This document shows, one piece after another, positions 25,708 to 33,941 of a stretch of DNA of 64,000 bases. A program made the translations under genes and the position numbers. The first letter of the stretch is position 1. The number at the start of each line of letters is the position of its first letter. The stretch comes from a bacterium. Its GTDB lineage: Bacteria > Cyanobacteriota > Vampirovibrionia > Vampirovibrionales > Vampirovibrionaceae. The stretch is from NCBI GenBank assembly GCA_030429585.1, contig JAUIEU010000001.1:1607994-1671993 (forward strand), in the 5' to 3' direction. Below the pieces are notes generated by a model, which ran no database searches, was not told the origin of the DNA, and was given only the letters and a program-made list of their open reading frames with translations.

Positions 25708-26684
25708 GCCACCACAGGCTGGGGTAGCGTCAGTTGGCCGCTGTGTGGTTGCCACGTTAAGGGCACCCCAAAAGGCAAGGTGGCCGTCACATCGCCGTGG
25801 CCAATGCTCCACCCGTACCCCACCGGCACACCGCACTCTACCGTTAATTCGGCAAATAGTTCAGGCAAGGTTAGCCCTGCCTGGGCTTCGCTATGGCTGA
25901 AATCACCAAACAGTAGGCCTGCTATCTCATCCAACATGCCCGCCTGCTTTAATTGCTGAAACTGGCGGTCAATGCTATAGAACGGCTCTTTCCAATCTTC
26001 AATAAACACAATATGGCCTGCCGTTTTTGACTGAAAAGGCGTGCCACACAAGGCCGCCAGCAAGGTTAAATTACCCCCTGTTACCGGCGCTATAATCGGG
26101 GTATTACCCTGTGGGGTATGGATAGGATAATAGGTATCCTGGTTCACCAAATCATAGGGCCTTGCCGCCTTACCTGTAATCAGGCCCAGGCATTGCGCCA
26201 AGGTATAAGGAACATCGCTGTTGCCACTATTAGTGGCAGTTATTGGCATTTCTGCCAAGTTAGAGGTCACCATAGGCCCATAAAAGGTGGCCCAGCCCAA
26301 TTGCTGGGCAATCGCCGCATGGAGCACCGTAATATCGCTAAACCCAATAACAGGCTTTGGGCGAGCCGTCTTCAAAGCCGCCCAATCCAAATAGGGCAGC
26401 ACCCGCTGGCACCCATACCCACCACGGGCACACCACACTGCATCCACGGTATCATCCAACAAGGCAGCCATTACATCGGCGGCGCGCTCTTCATCCGTGC
26501 CGGCCAAATACCGCCACTGGTTACCTGCGTGGGCAAAGCGTTTTACTCGGTAACCTAAGCCTGTTAGCCAGGCTTCCCCAGCTTCAAATTGAGCCAACTC
26601 TGGCGTGGGGTAACTGGGGGAGACCACCCCAATACACCCTCCAGAAGGCAGGGCTTTCGGCAATACGGGTGGAGAAGAGGGCAT
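25704..26684 (-). CDS. ldcA: LD-carboxypeptidase (S66 family)
   Basis: Muramoyltetrapeptide carboxypeptidase of peptidase family S66, which trims the terminal D-Ala from murein tetrapeptides during peptidoglycan recycling. The N-terminal block GGCIGVVSPSYPTPE, the nucleophile Ser in IGFSDITVLH, and the Glu and His of the S66 triad in IEDWKEPFYSIDRQ and SIGHGDVTATLPFG are all present. The ATG at 26684 (MPSSPPVLPK) gives 326 residues. The open frame upstream adds 11 residues without support. No signal peptide, so it is cytosolic like LdcA. Confidence 0.9.
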   Translation of the reverse strand: MPSSPPVLPKALPSGGCIGVVSPSYPTPELAQFEAGEAWLTGLGYRVKRFAHAGNQWRYLAGTDEERAADVMAALLDDTVDAVWCARGGYGCQRVLPYLDWAALKTARPKPVIGFSDITVLHAAIAQQLGWATFYGPMVTSNLAEMPITATNSGNSDVPYTLAQCLGLITGKAARPYDLVNQDTYYPIHTPQGNTPIIAPVTGGNLTLLAALCGTPFQSKTAGHIVFIEDWKEPFYSIDRQFQQLKQAGMLDEIAGLLFGDFSHSEAQAGLTLPELFAELTVECGVPVGYGWSIGHGDVTATLPFGVPLTWQPHSGQLTLPQPVVA

Positions 26685-26744
26685 AAGGCAACGCAACCTG
26701 TAACAAACGCCTATCATCCTACCATTTTAACGACAGGGTATTGG

Positions 26745-27539
26745 TTATTTACACCGAGGTGGCAAACCATTGGTGACGGTTCTGCATTTTGGCCCACGTG
26801 TGACCCACCACTGCCACTGGCGGGGGGCTAGGTCTGCATGCAACAGTTGACGAATGTTTTGGGCCACTACCCCCCGGCCGTAACGCACAAAATCATCTCG
26901 GTGCTGCCGCGCCGCGTTGGTTAGGGCCACATCACCCTGGTTCCAACGGCCTGTGGTAGCCAGCTCTTTTAGTTTATACAAACGGCTATACACCGGGTTA
27001 TTCAATAGATGAGATGGTACATTAGCATGACGATTACCCGTTACCGCCCCTAAATAATGGTGAATTTGCTCTTGGGCATAGCCGGTATTGTGGTAGCGCG
27101 CAGGTAACCCGGTATTGGTGTTATCCAACAAAGGGGCAAATTCGCCACGCTCGCCATTTTTTTGCCACCCAAATAATCGCCACACATCCTCTTGAAACTC
27201 CGCATCCGAGGCGCTGCGTTGGGCAATGGTATCCACCATATCGGCAAACGTATACCAATCAATGGTTGTGGTGCCCTTGCCTAAATACTGCTGGCGCAAC
27301 TGTGTTTTTAGCCCCCGTTGCCGCTGGGCAGGCGATGGAGCCGCTAAAGCATCCATTAGGGTAACGTCGTCTCTCTGCTTTGCATACGTTTTGTTAAGTG
27401 CAAACGGGTAACTAAACACACCGGCCACCCCACCAACCCCCAAGCCAAGGGGCAACCACACAGCAACATGCCGCCGTGCTCGCTTAACCGCTAATAAAGA
27501 AGAGGAAGGGCTTATCATAAGTACAAGGAATAGCCACAA
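26745..27539 (-). CDS. Hypothetical membrane-anchored protein
   Basis: A 264-residue protein with one hydrophobic segment near the N-terminus after a basic stretch (VKRARRHVAVWLPLGLGVGG), so probably an inner-membrane anchor with the rest in the periplasm. The body is helical, with clusters such as DWYTFADMVDTIAQRSASDA and WNQGDVALTNAARQHRDDF. The internal ATG at 27518 (MISPSSS) is an alternative start. No family is recognised. It is upstream of ldcA on the same strand with a 60-base gap and could be in the same transcript. Confidence 0.58.
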   Translation of the reverse strand: MWLFLVLMISPSSSLLAVKRARRHVAVWLPLGLGVGGVAGVFSYPFALNKTYAKQRDDVTLMDALAAPSPAQRQRGLKTQLRQQYLGKGTTTIDWYTFADMVDTIAQRSASDAEFQEDVWRLFGWQKNGERGEFAPLLDNTNTGLPARYHNTGYAQEQIHHYLGAVTGNRHANVPSHLLNNPVYSRLYKLKELATTGRWNQGDVALTNAARQHRDDFVRYGRGVVAQNIRQLLHADLAPRQWQWWVTRGPKCRTVTNGLPPRCK

Positions 27540-27661
27540 TAAAAAGGGATTAAACGTATAAATGCTGCTAAATCCCCTTTGGTGTCTTTAGAAGATTCTT
27601 AAAAACTTCATATTTCGTAATAAATTATCATTAAAACATCAAAAAAATTGTTTATAGTTTT

Positions 27662-28594
27662 ATGAAAAATAATGTACTTTTATCCACTCCCCGGGCATTT
27701 GAACTTAGCCTTAATTACCATTTTAATGGTTCTTCAAAAAGCTTAGTAAAAGCGACCTTAAAATATAATCATTTATTAGGTCAGGGTACCCGAGCCTCAG
27801 TATATGCGATTCCTAATCTGCCCACCTTTGTGTTGTTAATTCAACATTCCGTACAAATTCATGGCGCCATATCTATTGATAATTTTATACCATCGCTTGA
27901 TCCATTACCCCAATACAATATTGGCCAACTTGTTGCCAGTACTAATAATGGAAACATTATGATATTAAAGCGACAAAGTGGAACCACCTACCCATTACCC
28001 TATAATCAACTCTTTCAACATTATTGTATTGATAATGTATTAGGTAAGGGTGCTACTATTTATCATACCGATATTGCACAATATCAAGATGACTATCGTA
28101 AGCATTTAAAACTAATTGCCAATATGCCCCAGAAAGCCTACCTGCAATTAGCAAAAAAAGTACAACTTATTAAAGCAGCTGACCTATATATTGACCCTTG
28201 TGCGCTCAATATTTTAGTAGATACCGATGCCCAAACATTTAATACCATAGACCATGGCGAAAACATTGGGCCGTACGAAAATGTTTTAGGCCTTGCCTTC
28301 GCTCTTGTTGATTCAATGCACGTGTATTTAGATGAACATGCTGCCGAACGTGTTTCATCAGTATCACTTGCTTACTCACCAGAGTTAATGGCCTTACGAC
28401 AAAAGATACTTAAGAAATTGTTTATCGCTGCAATACAAACAGGCTTAACATTACCAAAAACGGCTTGCCCTAAAACAACTTTTGGATTCCACCAGCCTTC
28501 ATTTTGTATGGATTATGTATTGCAAATTTCTGGGTTTACAGAAAATTGGGAAAACACCCGTCACTCTTTATTGCAAATTCCTATTGCAGCTTAA
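27662..28594 (+). CDS. Kinase-fold protein with DHG motif, AT-rich
   Basis: A 310-residue protein much more AT-rich than its neighbours. Its landmarks match a protein-kinase fold: a glycine-rich loop LGQGTRASVY (39-48), a hinge-like region (GQLVASTNNGNIMILKRQSG), a catalytic loop YIDPCALNILVD with Asp178 and Asn183 at the canonical D+5 spacing, and an IDHGEN motif (Asp197) replacing DFG at the canonical distance from the Asn. The beta-3 lysine is not in its usual place (VLLIQ); Lys103 in ILKRQ is the nearest candidate. No signal peptide or membrane segment. Such small kinases include secreted effectors (HopBF1-like) as well as housekeeping small-molecule kinases. Function is inferred from motifs only. 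Its stop shares TTAA with the convergent MCE gene. Confidence 0.65.
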   Translation: MKNNVLLSTPRAFELSLNYHFNGSSKSLVKATLKYNHLLGQGTRASVYAIPNLPTFVLLIQHSVQIHGAISIDNFIPSLDPLPQYNIGQLVASTNNGNIMILKRQSGTTYPLPYNQLFQHYCIDNVLGKGATIYHTDIAQYQDDYRKHLKLIANMPQKAYLQLAKKVQLIKAADLYIDPCALNILVDTDAQTFNTIDHGENIGPYENVLGLAFALVDSMHVYLDEHAAERVSSVSLAYSPELMALRQKILKKLFIAAIQTGLTLPKTACPKTTFGFHQPSFCMDYVLQISGFTENWENTRHSLLQIPIAA

Positions 28595-29952
28595 AACAGT
28601 AAGCGGAAGAGAACAAAATGCCCATCCAACTTGTCGGAAAAATCTTCCAGTTGGTGGATGGTTTGCTTGGCGGATTGAATAGTCTCTTTTAAATCACCAT
28701 TGTCTTCGCCAGAAGCATCATTAACGGCGGCTAAAATCAGCTTAAGCTCCTGCAAGGATTCTCGGAGCAAGCCCATAGATTGCTGTAAGTTTTGCTGAAA
28801 CTGAGGATCTTCCGTTGTAATACGCAGTTGCTGCATAACCGCACGGGTTTCTGCCACCGTATCTCGGCTAAGGCTAACGGTTTGTTTTAAGGCAGGGTCG
28901 CCCACCAGGGCTTCTAGCGATTGGCTGGCCTTACGAATAGACCCAACCGTGGCCTTTAAATCCTCTTGCAGCTGGCCGTCTTCTATTAATTTGTTTACGT
29001 TATTGCTCACGCTAGACAGGCTGACAGAGAGTCGATCTATCGTAGAGACTAATTGGTGAACATCTTTTTTGGCACTTACCACCAAGGCATTGGCACTATC
29101 CACCAGCACGGTAGCCCTAGCCGTTAAGGTTTCTGTATTGGCCACGGTTTGGGTAATGGCCTGCATGGTGTCATCTGTTAGCAATTGGCTAATTTTTAGG
29201 TTGGTATCCCGCAAGGCTTCTGCCGTTTGCATTTGCACATCTAAAAACGTTTTCAAACGCATGGGGGGCTCAATGGTAAAGTGGCCGCTGGTATTAGGGG
29301 CCGGGGGTGGGTCGCCAGGGTAGGTAAACATCAGCTGGTTAGGCGTATCGTTACTAACGGCACAAGCCGCATCCAACGGCAAGGTTACCCCAGGGCGAGT
29401 AATACGATAGGTGGCAAAGCGTTCGGTTTTAGTCGTGGCTGCCGCTGGGTTAGCAGAGATTAACGCAGTGGGCAGTTGAGAAACCCCCAATACCGTACCC
29501 ACATTAATAGGGCCATCGGCAAAATCCACACGTACCGGATCGCCTACTTTTAAATCCACACTACCAACCACATGGCATTGCTGAGGCATGGGGGGGGTAA
29601 TTTCTAAAAACTTTTCGCCAATTAACCCGGATTGTTGAATGGTGAGCCGCGAGCCACGAGGAATATCCTCATCGGGGTCGGTCATGTCTTCATGCTCAAT
29701 ATGGAAGACCACAGCCACCTCATAGCCTTCATCCGTTTGGCGCGGCTCTACCGCATCTACAAACCCTACCCGAATCCCCATAAAGTGAACGGGGGCACTT
29801 TCCTTCAGCCCGTCTACATCCGGGAAGATAACCGTGTATTCTTTTCCGCCAGACAACGAGCGGCCACTAAGCCACAACAACACCGCTAGCACTACAGCCA
29901 GGCTAACGAGTGTTAATAATCCCACCTTAATGGCGGCATTGCGGGTTTCCAT
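28591..29952 (-). CDS. MCE/MlaD family lipid-binding protein
   Basis: A 453-residue MCE-domain protein. A single N-terminal transmembrane helix (VGLLTLVSLAVVLAVLLWLS) is followed by the MCE domain at about 40-120 (YTVIFPDVDGLKESAPVHFM, GLIGEKFLEI), then a long helical region (residues of about 250-445, many Thr/Val/Gln heptads such as TQTVANTETLTARATVLVDS). This is the MlaD/YrbD-type architecture with an extended coiled coil. MCE proteins shuttle lipids between membranes with an ABC transporter, but no mlaE/mlaF partner is adjacent. The ATG at 29952 (METRNAAIKVG) fits the family start. Confidence 0.88.
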   Translation of the reverse strand: METRNAAIKVGLLTLVSLAVVLAVLLWLSGRSLSGGKEYTVIFPDVDGLKESAPVHFMGIRVGFVDAVEPRQTDEGYEVAVVFHIEHEDMTDPDEDIPRGSRLTIQQSGLIGEKFLEITPPMPQQCHVVGSVDLKVGDPVRVDFADGPINVGTVLGVSQLPTALISANPAAATTKTERFATYRITRPGVTLPLDAACAVSNDTPNQLMFTYPGDPPPAPNTSGHFTIEPPMRLKTFLDVQMQTAEALRDTNLKISQLLTDDTMQAITQTVANTETLTARATVLVDSANALVVSAKKDVHQLVSTIDRLSVSLSSVSNNVNKLIEDGQLQEDLKATVGSIRKASQSLEALVGDPALKQTVSLSRDTVAETRAVMQQLRITTEDPQFQQNLQQSMGLLRESLQELKLILAAVNDASGEDNGDLKETIQSAKQTIHQLEDFSDKLDGHFVLFRLLF

Positions 29953-30043
29953 ACAGGGCACGGCACAACGAACTAAACACTGCCAACCTACCACAGGGGC
30001 ACACAGGCATAAAGGCCCTGCTTAGCAATGGGTACCCACAGAT

Positions 30044-31438
30044 TTAGGCCATAAAGGATAAAGGCGTTTTTTTACGGTGGCCGCCCGCCATACTTTGCGA
30101 ACCGCCTGCCAGGCCTTGGCCTGGGACTTGGCCTTGGGACGATGGATTACTACCGCCGCCCCCTAAATTAGCCTCGAGCTGAAACATTAACCCAGCGCCT
30201 TTTTGGCCGCCAGCATCCACATCAACTTGGGCGCCGAGCCCAAATCCTTGGTTGGCACCCGCCCCACCACTACCACTGGCAGGCCCCATGCGCGGCATCG
30301 GCATATCCGGCTGAACAAGGGGGATAATACCATTACGTTCTGCTGGGGTAGCCACAGGAGCATAATGCTGCGATGCGGCTACCTGGGCCAGTTGTTGCTG
30401 ATGGAGCGTACCCACCTGGGCCGCATTGGCAAAGGGATTAACCCCCTGCAACGTTTGTAATTGCTGTAAGGATACGGTGGCATTGGGGCCCGTTAGGGTA
30501 GTATCTACAGGTTGGGCCTGGGTTTGCCGCTGCGATGCCGTGGCAAGCAGGGCTTGTTGCAGGCTAGCATCGCTGTTAATGCCCACATTAGCTATAGCTG
30601 TCCCTAAAAAAGCTGTTCGGCTAAAGGGGGCGGTACCTTTGTTAGGGGCCACAATACTGGCCTGGGGAGTTACAACACCCGCCAAACGATTCGTATCTGA
30701 TGGCGGCAAAGGCGAGGGGGTGCCAGGAGTGGTTATATTGGTGCCGGTGCCAAACTGTAGTGGATTGCGCAGCCCGAATTCTGCCGTATTAGGCGGGCTA
30801 TTAAAAGGCGTTATTTCCGCTAGGTTAAGGCTATCGCGCACGTTTACCACATTGCCTGCCCCGTCACTTTCAATGGTAAGGCCCAGGCGGGTTAGGTTAA
30901 TGGTGGTATTGCTTGGGTCGCTTAGCAATGCGGTTAAATTAGCTTCAGATAAACCCCGCTGGGCTATCCAGGTATCGGCAAAAGCCTGCGGAATTGCCGG
31001 CGAGGACGGGTTTGTATTGCGGCCAAAAATGGCCCGCCCACGACTATCAAAACTAAGGGATAAATTGGGATTACCCACTGCGGTGGCACTACTCGCCGAG
31101 CTAATTCCACTGCCAGAGCTAGTGTAAAAGCGGGTAAAGGCATCTGTATTATTGCTGCCATTTACATTAATTGCCGGTAAAAAGCCATTTTGCCCATTAT
31201 ACAAACTGGCCAGGCTATATTGGGTGGTGCCATCCACGCTACCTAACGCCTGTTGGCTGCCATAGGCGCCAAAGGCCCGCAAACTAACCGCATTTTTAGC
31301 TAAAAACTGCTGGGTTAGTGGGTTATTAAAGCGGTTAATGGTGTTTACAGAACCCATAAAAAGGATGGTTACCGGTAATCTCTCAATCCATTCAGGTATC
31401 GGCAAGGGTGGGGTGGGGTTGTAGGGGATTGTTACCAT
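30044..31438 (-). CDS. Hypothetical low-complexity Asn/Gln/Gly-rich protein
   Basis: A 464-residue protein with strong bias to Asn, Thr, Ser, Gly, Ala and Gln and almost no charged runs except a basic tail (GGHRKKTPLSFMA). The middle has repeated Asn/Thr/Pro tracts (TGTNITTPGTPSPLPPSDTN), the later part Gln-rich helices (LHQQQLAQVAASQHYAPVAT), and the end Gly-rich loops. No signal peptide or domain is recognised. Composition suggests a structural or extracellular protein. It is immediately upstream of the MCE gene on the same strand but 90 bases apart. Confidence 0.6.
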   Translation of the reverse strand: MVTIPYNPTPPLPIPEWIERLPVTILFMGSVNTINRFNNPLTQQFLAKNAVSLRAFGAYGSQQALGSVDGTTQYSLASLYNGQNGFLPAINVNGSNNTDAFTRFYTSSGSGISSASSATAVGNPNLSLSFDSRGRAIFGRNTNPSSPAIPQAFADTWIAQRGLSEANLTALLSDPSNTTINLTRLGLTIESDGAGNVVNVRDSLNLAEITPFNSPPNTAEFGLRNPLQFGTGTNITTPGTPSPLPPSDTNRLAGVVTPQASIVAPNKGTAPFSRTAFLGTAIANVGINSDASLQQALLATASQRQTQAQPVDTTLTGPNATVSLQQLQTLQGVNPFANAAQVGTLHQQQLAQVAASQHYAPVATPAERNGIIPLVQPDMPMPRMGPASGSGGAGANQGFGLGAQVDVDAGGQKGAGLMFQLEANLGGGGSNPSSQGQVPGQGLAGGSQSMAGGHRKKTPLSFMA

Positions 31439-31518
31439 GGGTTACACGCCCCTAACACCCCCTTACTGCCGCAACAGCGCCATTAAAACGGCTTACGCCC
31501 CGCATTGGTTAGTTACGG

Positions 31519-31524
31519 TATAAT
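31519..31524 (+). promoter_or_regulatory. Candidate -10 element upstream of the GHL10 gene
   Basis: A perfect TATAAT 93 bases before the start codon, in the gap to the divergent gene. No good -35 hexamer is found at 16-18 bases. Confidence 0.35.
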
Positions 31525-31617
31525 AAGGGCCTATTATTTTGGGAACCCCTGTTAGAGCCCTCGTCACTAAGCTTATCTTTCTACTAAACGTCCATATCCA
31601 TAAGGATACCCGCACGG

Positions 31618-33795
31618 ATGCGCCCGTCTCTCGCCCCTTCTTTCCACCTGTTTCGTCAGGCGTGTTTTGTTTTACTGGCCAGTTGCCTAATTTGGCTAGG
31701 GTTATGGCCCGCCACCCACACCAGTTGGGGGCAAGTAGCCTACGATTTAAGCGTTAGCACACCCAGCGAGAACACGGCGACCAACACAACGCCACCCACC
31801 AGCGATACCATCCGCATTAACCAATGGGACCAAGCCCGGCCCGCCAACAGCGTGGTGTTATACACCCCCCAGTATGGGCCCACCACCCGCACCAACCCTT
31901 ACGGGGTGGAATGGACGGGTATTAAAACCGATACCCCCAACGTGTATACCCTACAACCCAACCCTAGTGTTAATACCTGCCTAGGAGGCAGTGGCTTGGC
32001 GGATTGTGGCAATTCCCCTATCCCTAAAGATGGCATGGTATTTTCATCCCACGGTAATAAACGCATCCTATTTACCCCCTTTGAACCGGGTGCCTTGGCC
32101 ACCTTAACCCCCCGCTGGTTTGACCATGCCACCCGTGGCGTTAGTGTCGTCAACCCCAACTACGGCAACAACGCTCGGTATTGCAGCTTCCCTGGGTGCC
32201 GAGGCAGCGGCCAATTGGTTATTTATACCCCTGCCATTGGGCGTGTCCATACTGGCACCAACGAGTTTGGCTTTGAGGCCACTATTGTAGGCAACCGCGT
32301 TGTCGCCCATGAAGGCTCGGACTCCACCATTCCGACCAATGGTTTTGTACTCAGTGGCCATGGCAGCAGCCGCGATTGGCTGATTAAGCATGCCCCCATT
32401 GGGGCTCTGGTGGATGTATCCCCAGACGGACGCCTACTGACCACCACTGTGGATTTAGATACCTACCGCATCCAGCTAGAAAACCGCCTAACCCACGCCG
32501 AAGCCCGCCGCCTATGCGGCAGCTGGTTTTTGCCACGCCGCGATGACGACAACCCGTGCGTACAAATTAAAGCTAAGCAGGAAGAACTGGCCGGGGTACT
32601 GACAGGCGATTCTGCCGAAGAAGCAGCCCAAACATACCACCAGCTAGAGCAAGAGCTTAACGAACAAATCTGGACATCTCACATGCCTTTTGAAGAAGGC
32701 GCTATCCGCGGCATTTGGCACCGCCCCACCGAGCAAAGCCGGGCAGAAATTCAACGCACCTTGGATTTTCTTAAAAACAGCGGGTTAAACACCGTGTTTT
32801 TAGAAACGTTTTTCCACGGCTATACCATGTTTCCATCCGAAACCATGGCTAAATACGGCCTGCCAGAAAAAAATCCTCGTTTCCCAACCCTGCCAGACCC
32901 CTTGGCTGTTTGGGTAGAAGAAGCCCACCAGCGAGGCATTCAAATCCACCCCTGGATGGAAGTGTTTTACGTGGGCAACAAAGTTGCCCCGCCTAAAAAT
33001 GACGCCATTGAAGGGCCGATTATTAGCAAATACCCCCAGTGGGCTAATATTAGCTATGCTGGGCGGCACGCAGGCAAACCCAGCATGGCCACCTTAGAGC
33101 GCGGCGCCTACTTTTTAGACCCCGCCAACGACGAGGTGCATACCTTTTTAACCCAGCTAATGACAGAAGCCGCCACCCGGTATGAGATTGACGGCCTACA
33201 ACTGGATTACATCCGCTACCCTAGCAGCCTACCCAAAAGCCCGTTATATTCCTCCTGGGGATACACTGCGGCAGCCAGGGCCAAATTTAAGGCCCAAACC
33301 GGCACCGACCCTAACCAATTTGGCAGCGCTGGTAGCAGCACTTGGTATGCCTGGCAACGCTTCCGCATGGACCAAGTTAGCCGGTTAGTGGCCAGTGTGC
33401 GCCAATCGTTAAAAGAGAACGTTACCCGCGACAATTTTGTCTTATCTGCGGCCGTATTCCCCAGAGAGGCTGAATCCATCCAGCGCAAGCAACAGGATTG
33501 GGGCCACTGGGTAAAACAAGGCTGGATAGATATGCTGTGCCCCATGACGTTGACCAGCTCTATTAAAGCCATTGCTAGCGATGTTGGCCACATGGTTTCT
33601 GTACGCAACCGCCTAAACCGCGATGTAAAGGTGGTCTCTGGCCTATTTGGGCCCTTTAACGGCAACGAGGCCGACCTAATTTTGGACCAAATTGACGTGG
33701 CCCATCACCACCAGGCAGATGGATTTAGCCTATTTGACAGCGCCCACTTAACAGGCCGCGTTGGAAAAGCCATTCAGCTTTCTCAAGAAAAGTAG
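31618..33795 (+). CDS. GHL10 family glycosyl-hydrolase-like protein with duplicated N-terminal module
   Basis: A 725-residue exported protein. A signal peptide covers about 1-39 (FVLLASCLIWLGLWPATHTS). Two related modules follow: VVLYTPQYGPTTRTNPYGVE...GMVFSSHGNKR (about 78-165) and LVIYTPAIGRVHTGTNEFGF...GFVLSGHGSSRDW (about 200-265). The catalytic-type (beta/alpha)8 domain starts near residue 360 (RGIWHRPTEQSRAEIQRTLD), with GLNTVFLETF, GIQIHPWMEVFYVGN and DGLQLDYIRYP, typical of the GHL10/DUF187 family. Relatives are thought to cleave cell-wall glycans or exopolysaccharides. Two cysteine-containing segments (NTCLGGSGLADCG, ARYCSFPGCRG) may form disulphides. Confidence 0.85.
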   Translation: MRPSLAPSFHLFRQACFVLLASCLIWLGLWPATHTSWGQVAYDLSVSTPSENTATNTTPPTSDTIRINQWDQARPANSVVLYTPQYGPTTRTNPYGVEWTGIKTDTPNVYTLQPNPSVNTCLGGSGLADCGNSPIPKDGMVFSSHGNKRILFTPFEPGALATLTPRWFDHATRGVSVVNPNYGNNARYCSFPGCRGSGQLVIYTPAIGRVHTGTNEFGFEATIVGNRVVAHEGSDSTIPTNGFVLSGHGSSRDWLIKHAPIGALVDVSPDGRLLTTTVDLDTYRIQLENRLTHAEARRLCGSWFLPRRDDDNPCVQIKAKQEELAGVLTGDSAEEAAQTYHQLEQELNEQIWTSHMPFEEGAIRGIWHRPTEQSRAEIQRTLDFLKNSGLNTVFLETFFHGYTMFPSETMAKYGLPEKNPRFPTLPDPLAVWVEEAHQRGIQIHPWMEVFYVGNKVAPPKNDAIEGPIISKYPQWANISYAGRHAGKPSMATLERGAYFLDPANDEVHTFLTQLMTEAATRYEIDGLQLDYIRYPSSLPKSPLYSSWGYTAAARAKFKAQTGTDPNQFGSAGSSTWYAWQRFRMDQVSRLVASVRQSLKENVTRDNFVLSAAVFPREAESIQRKQQDWGHWVKQGWIDMLCPMTLTSSIKAIASDVGHMVSVRNRLNRDVKVVSGLFGPFNGNEADLILDQIDVAHHHQADGFSLFDSAHLTGRVGKAIQLSQEK

Positions 33796-33941
33796 CCCGA
33801 CCCGCTTATAGGAACAGGGCCCTACCATGGCAAAAAGCGGCACTGACCCTGCCTTTTGTGCCATAGTTTGGTACACTAGTGGCACGTTACAGCACCCCAT
33901 CAGTGCGGTCGCTAGTATTAGCTATTCAAAGAGTATGCGTT

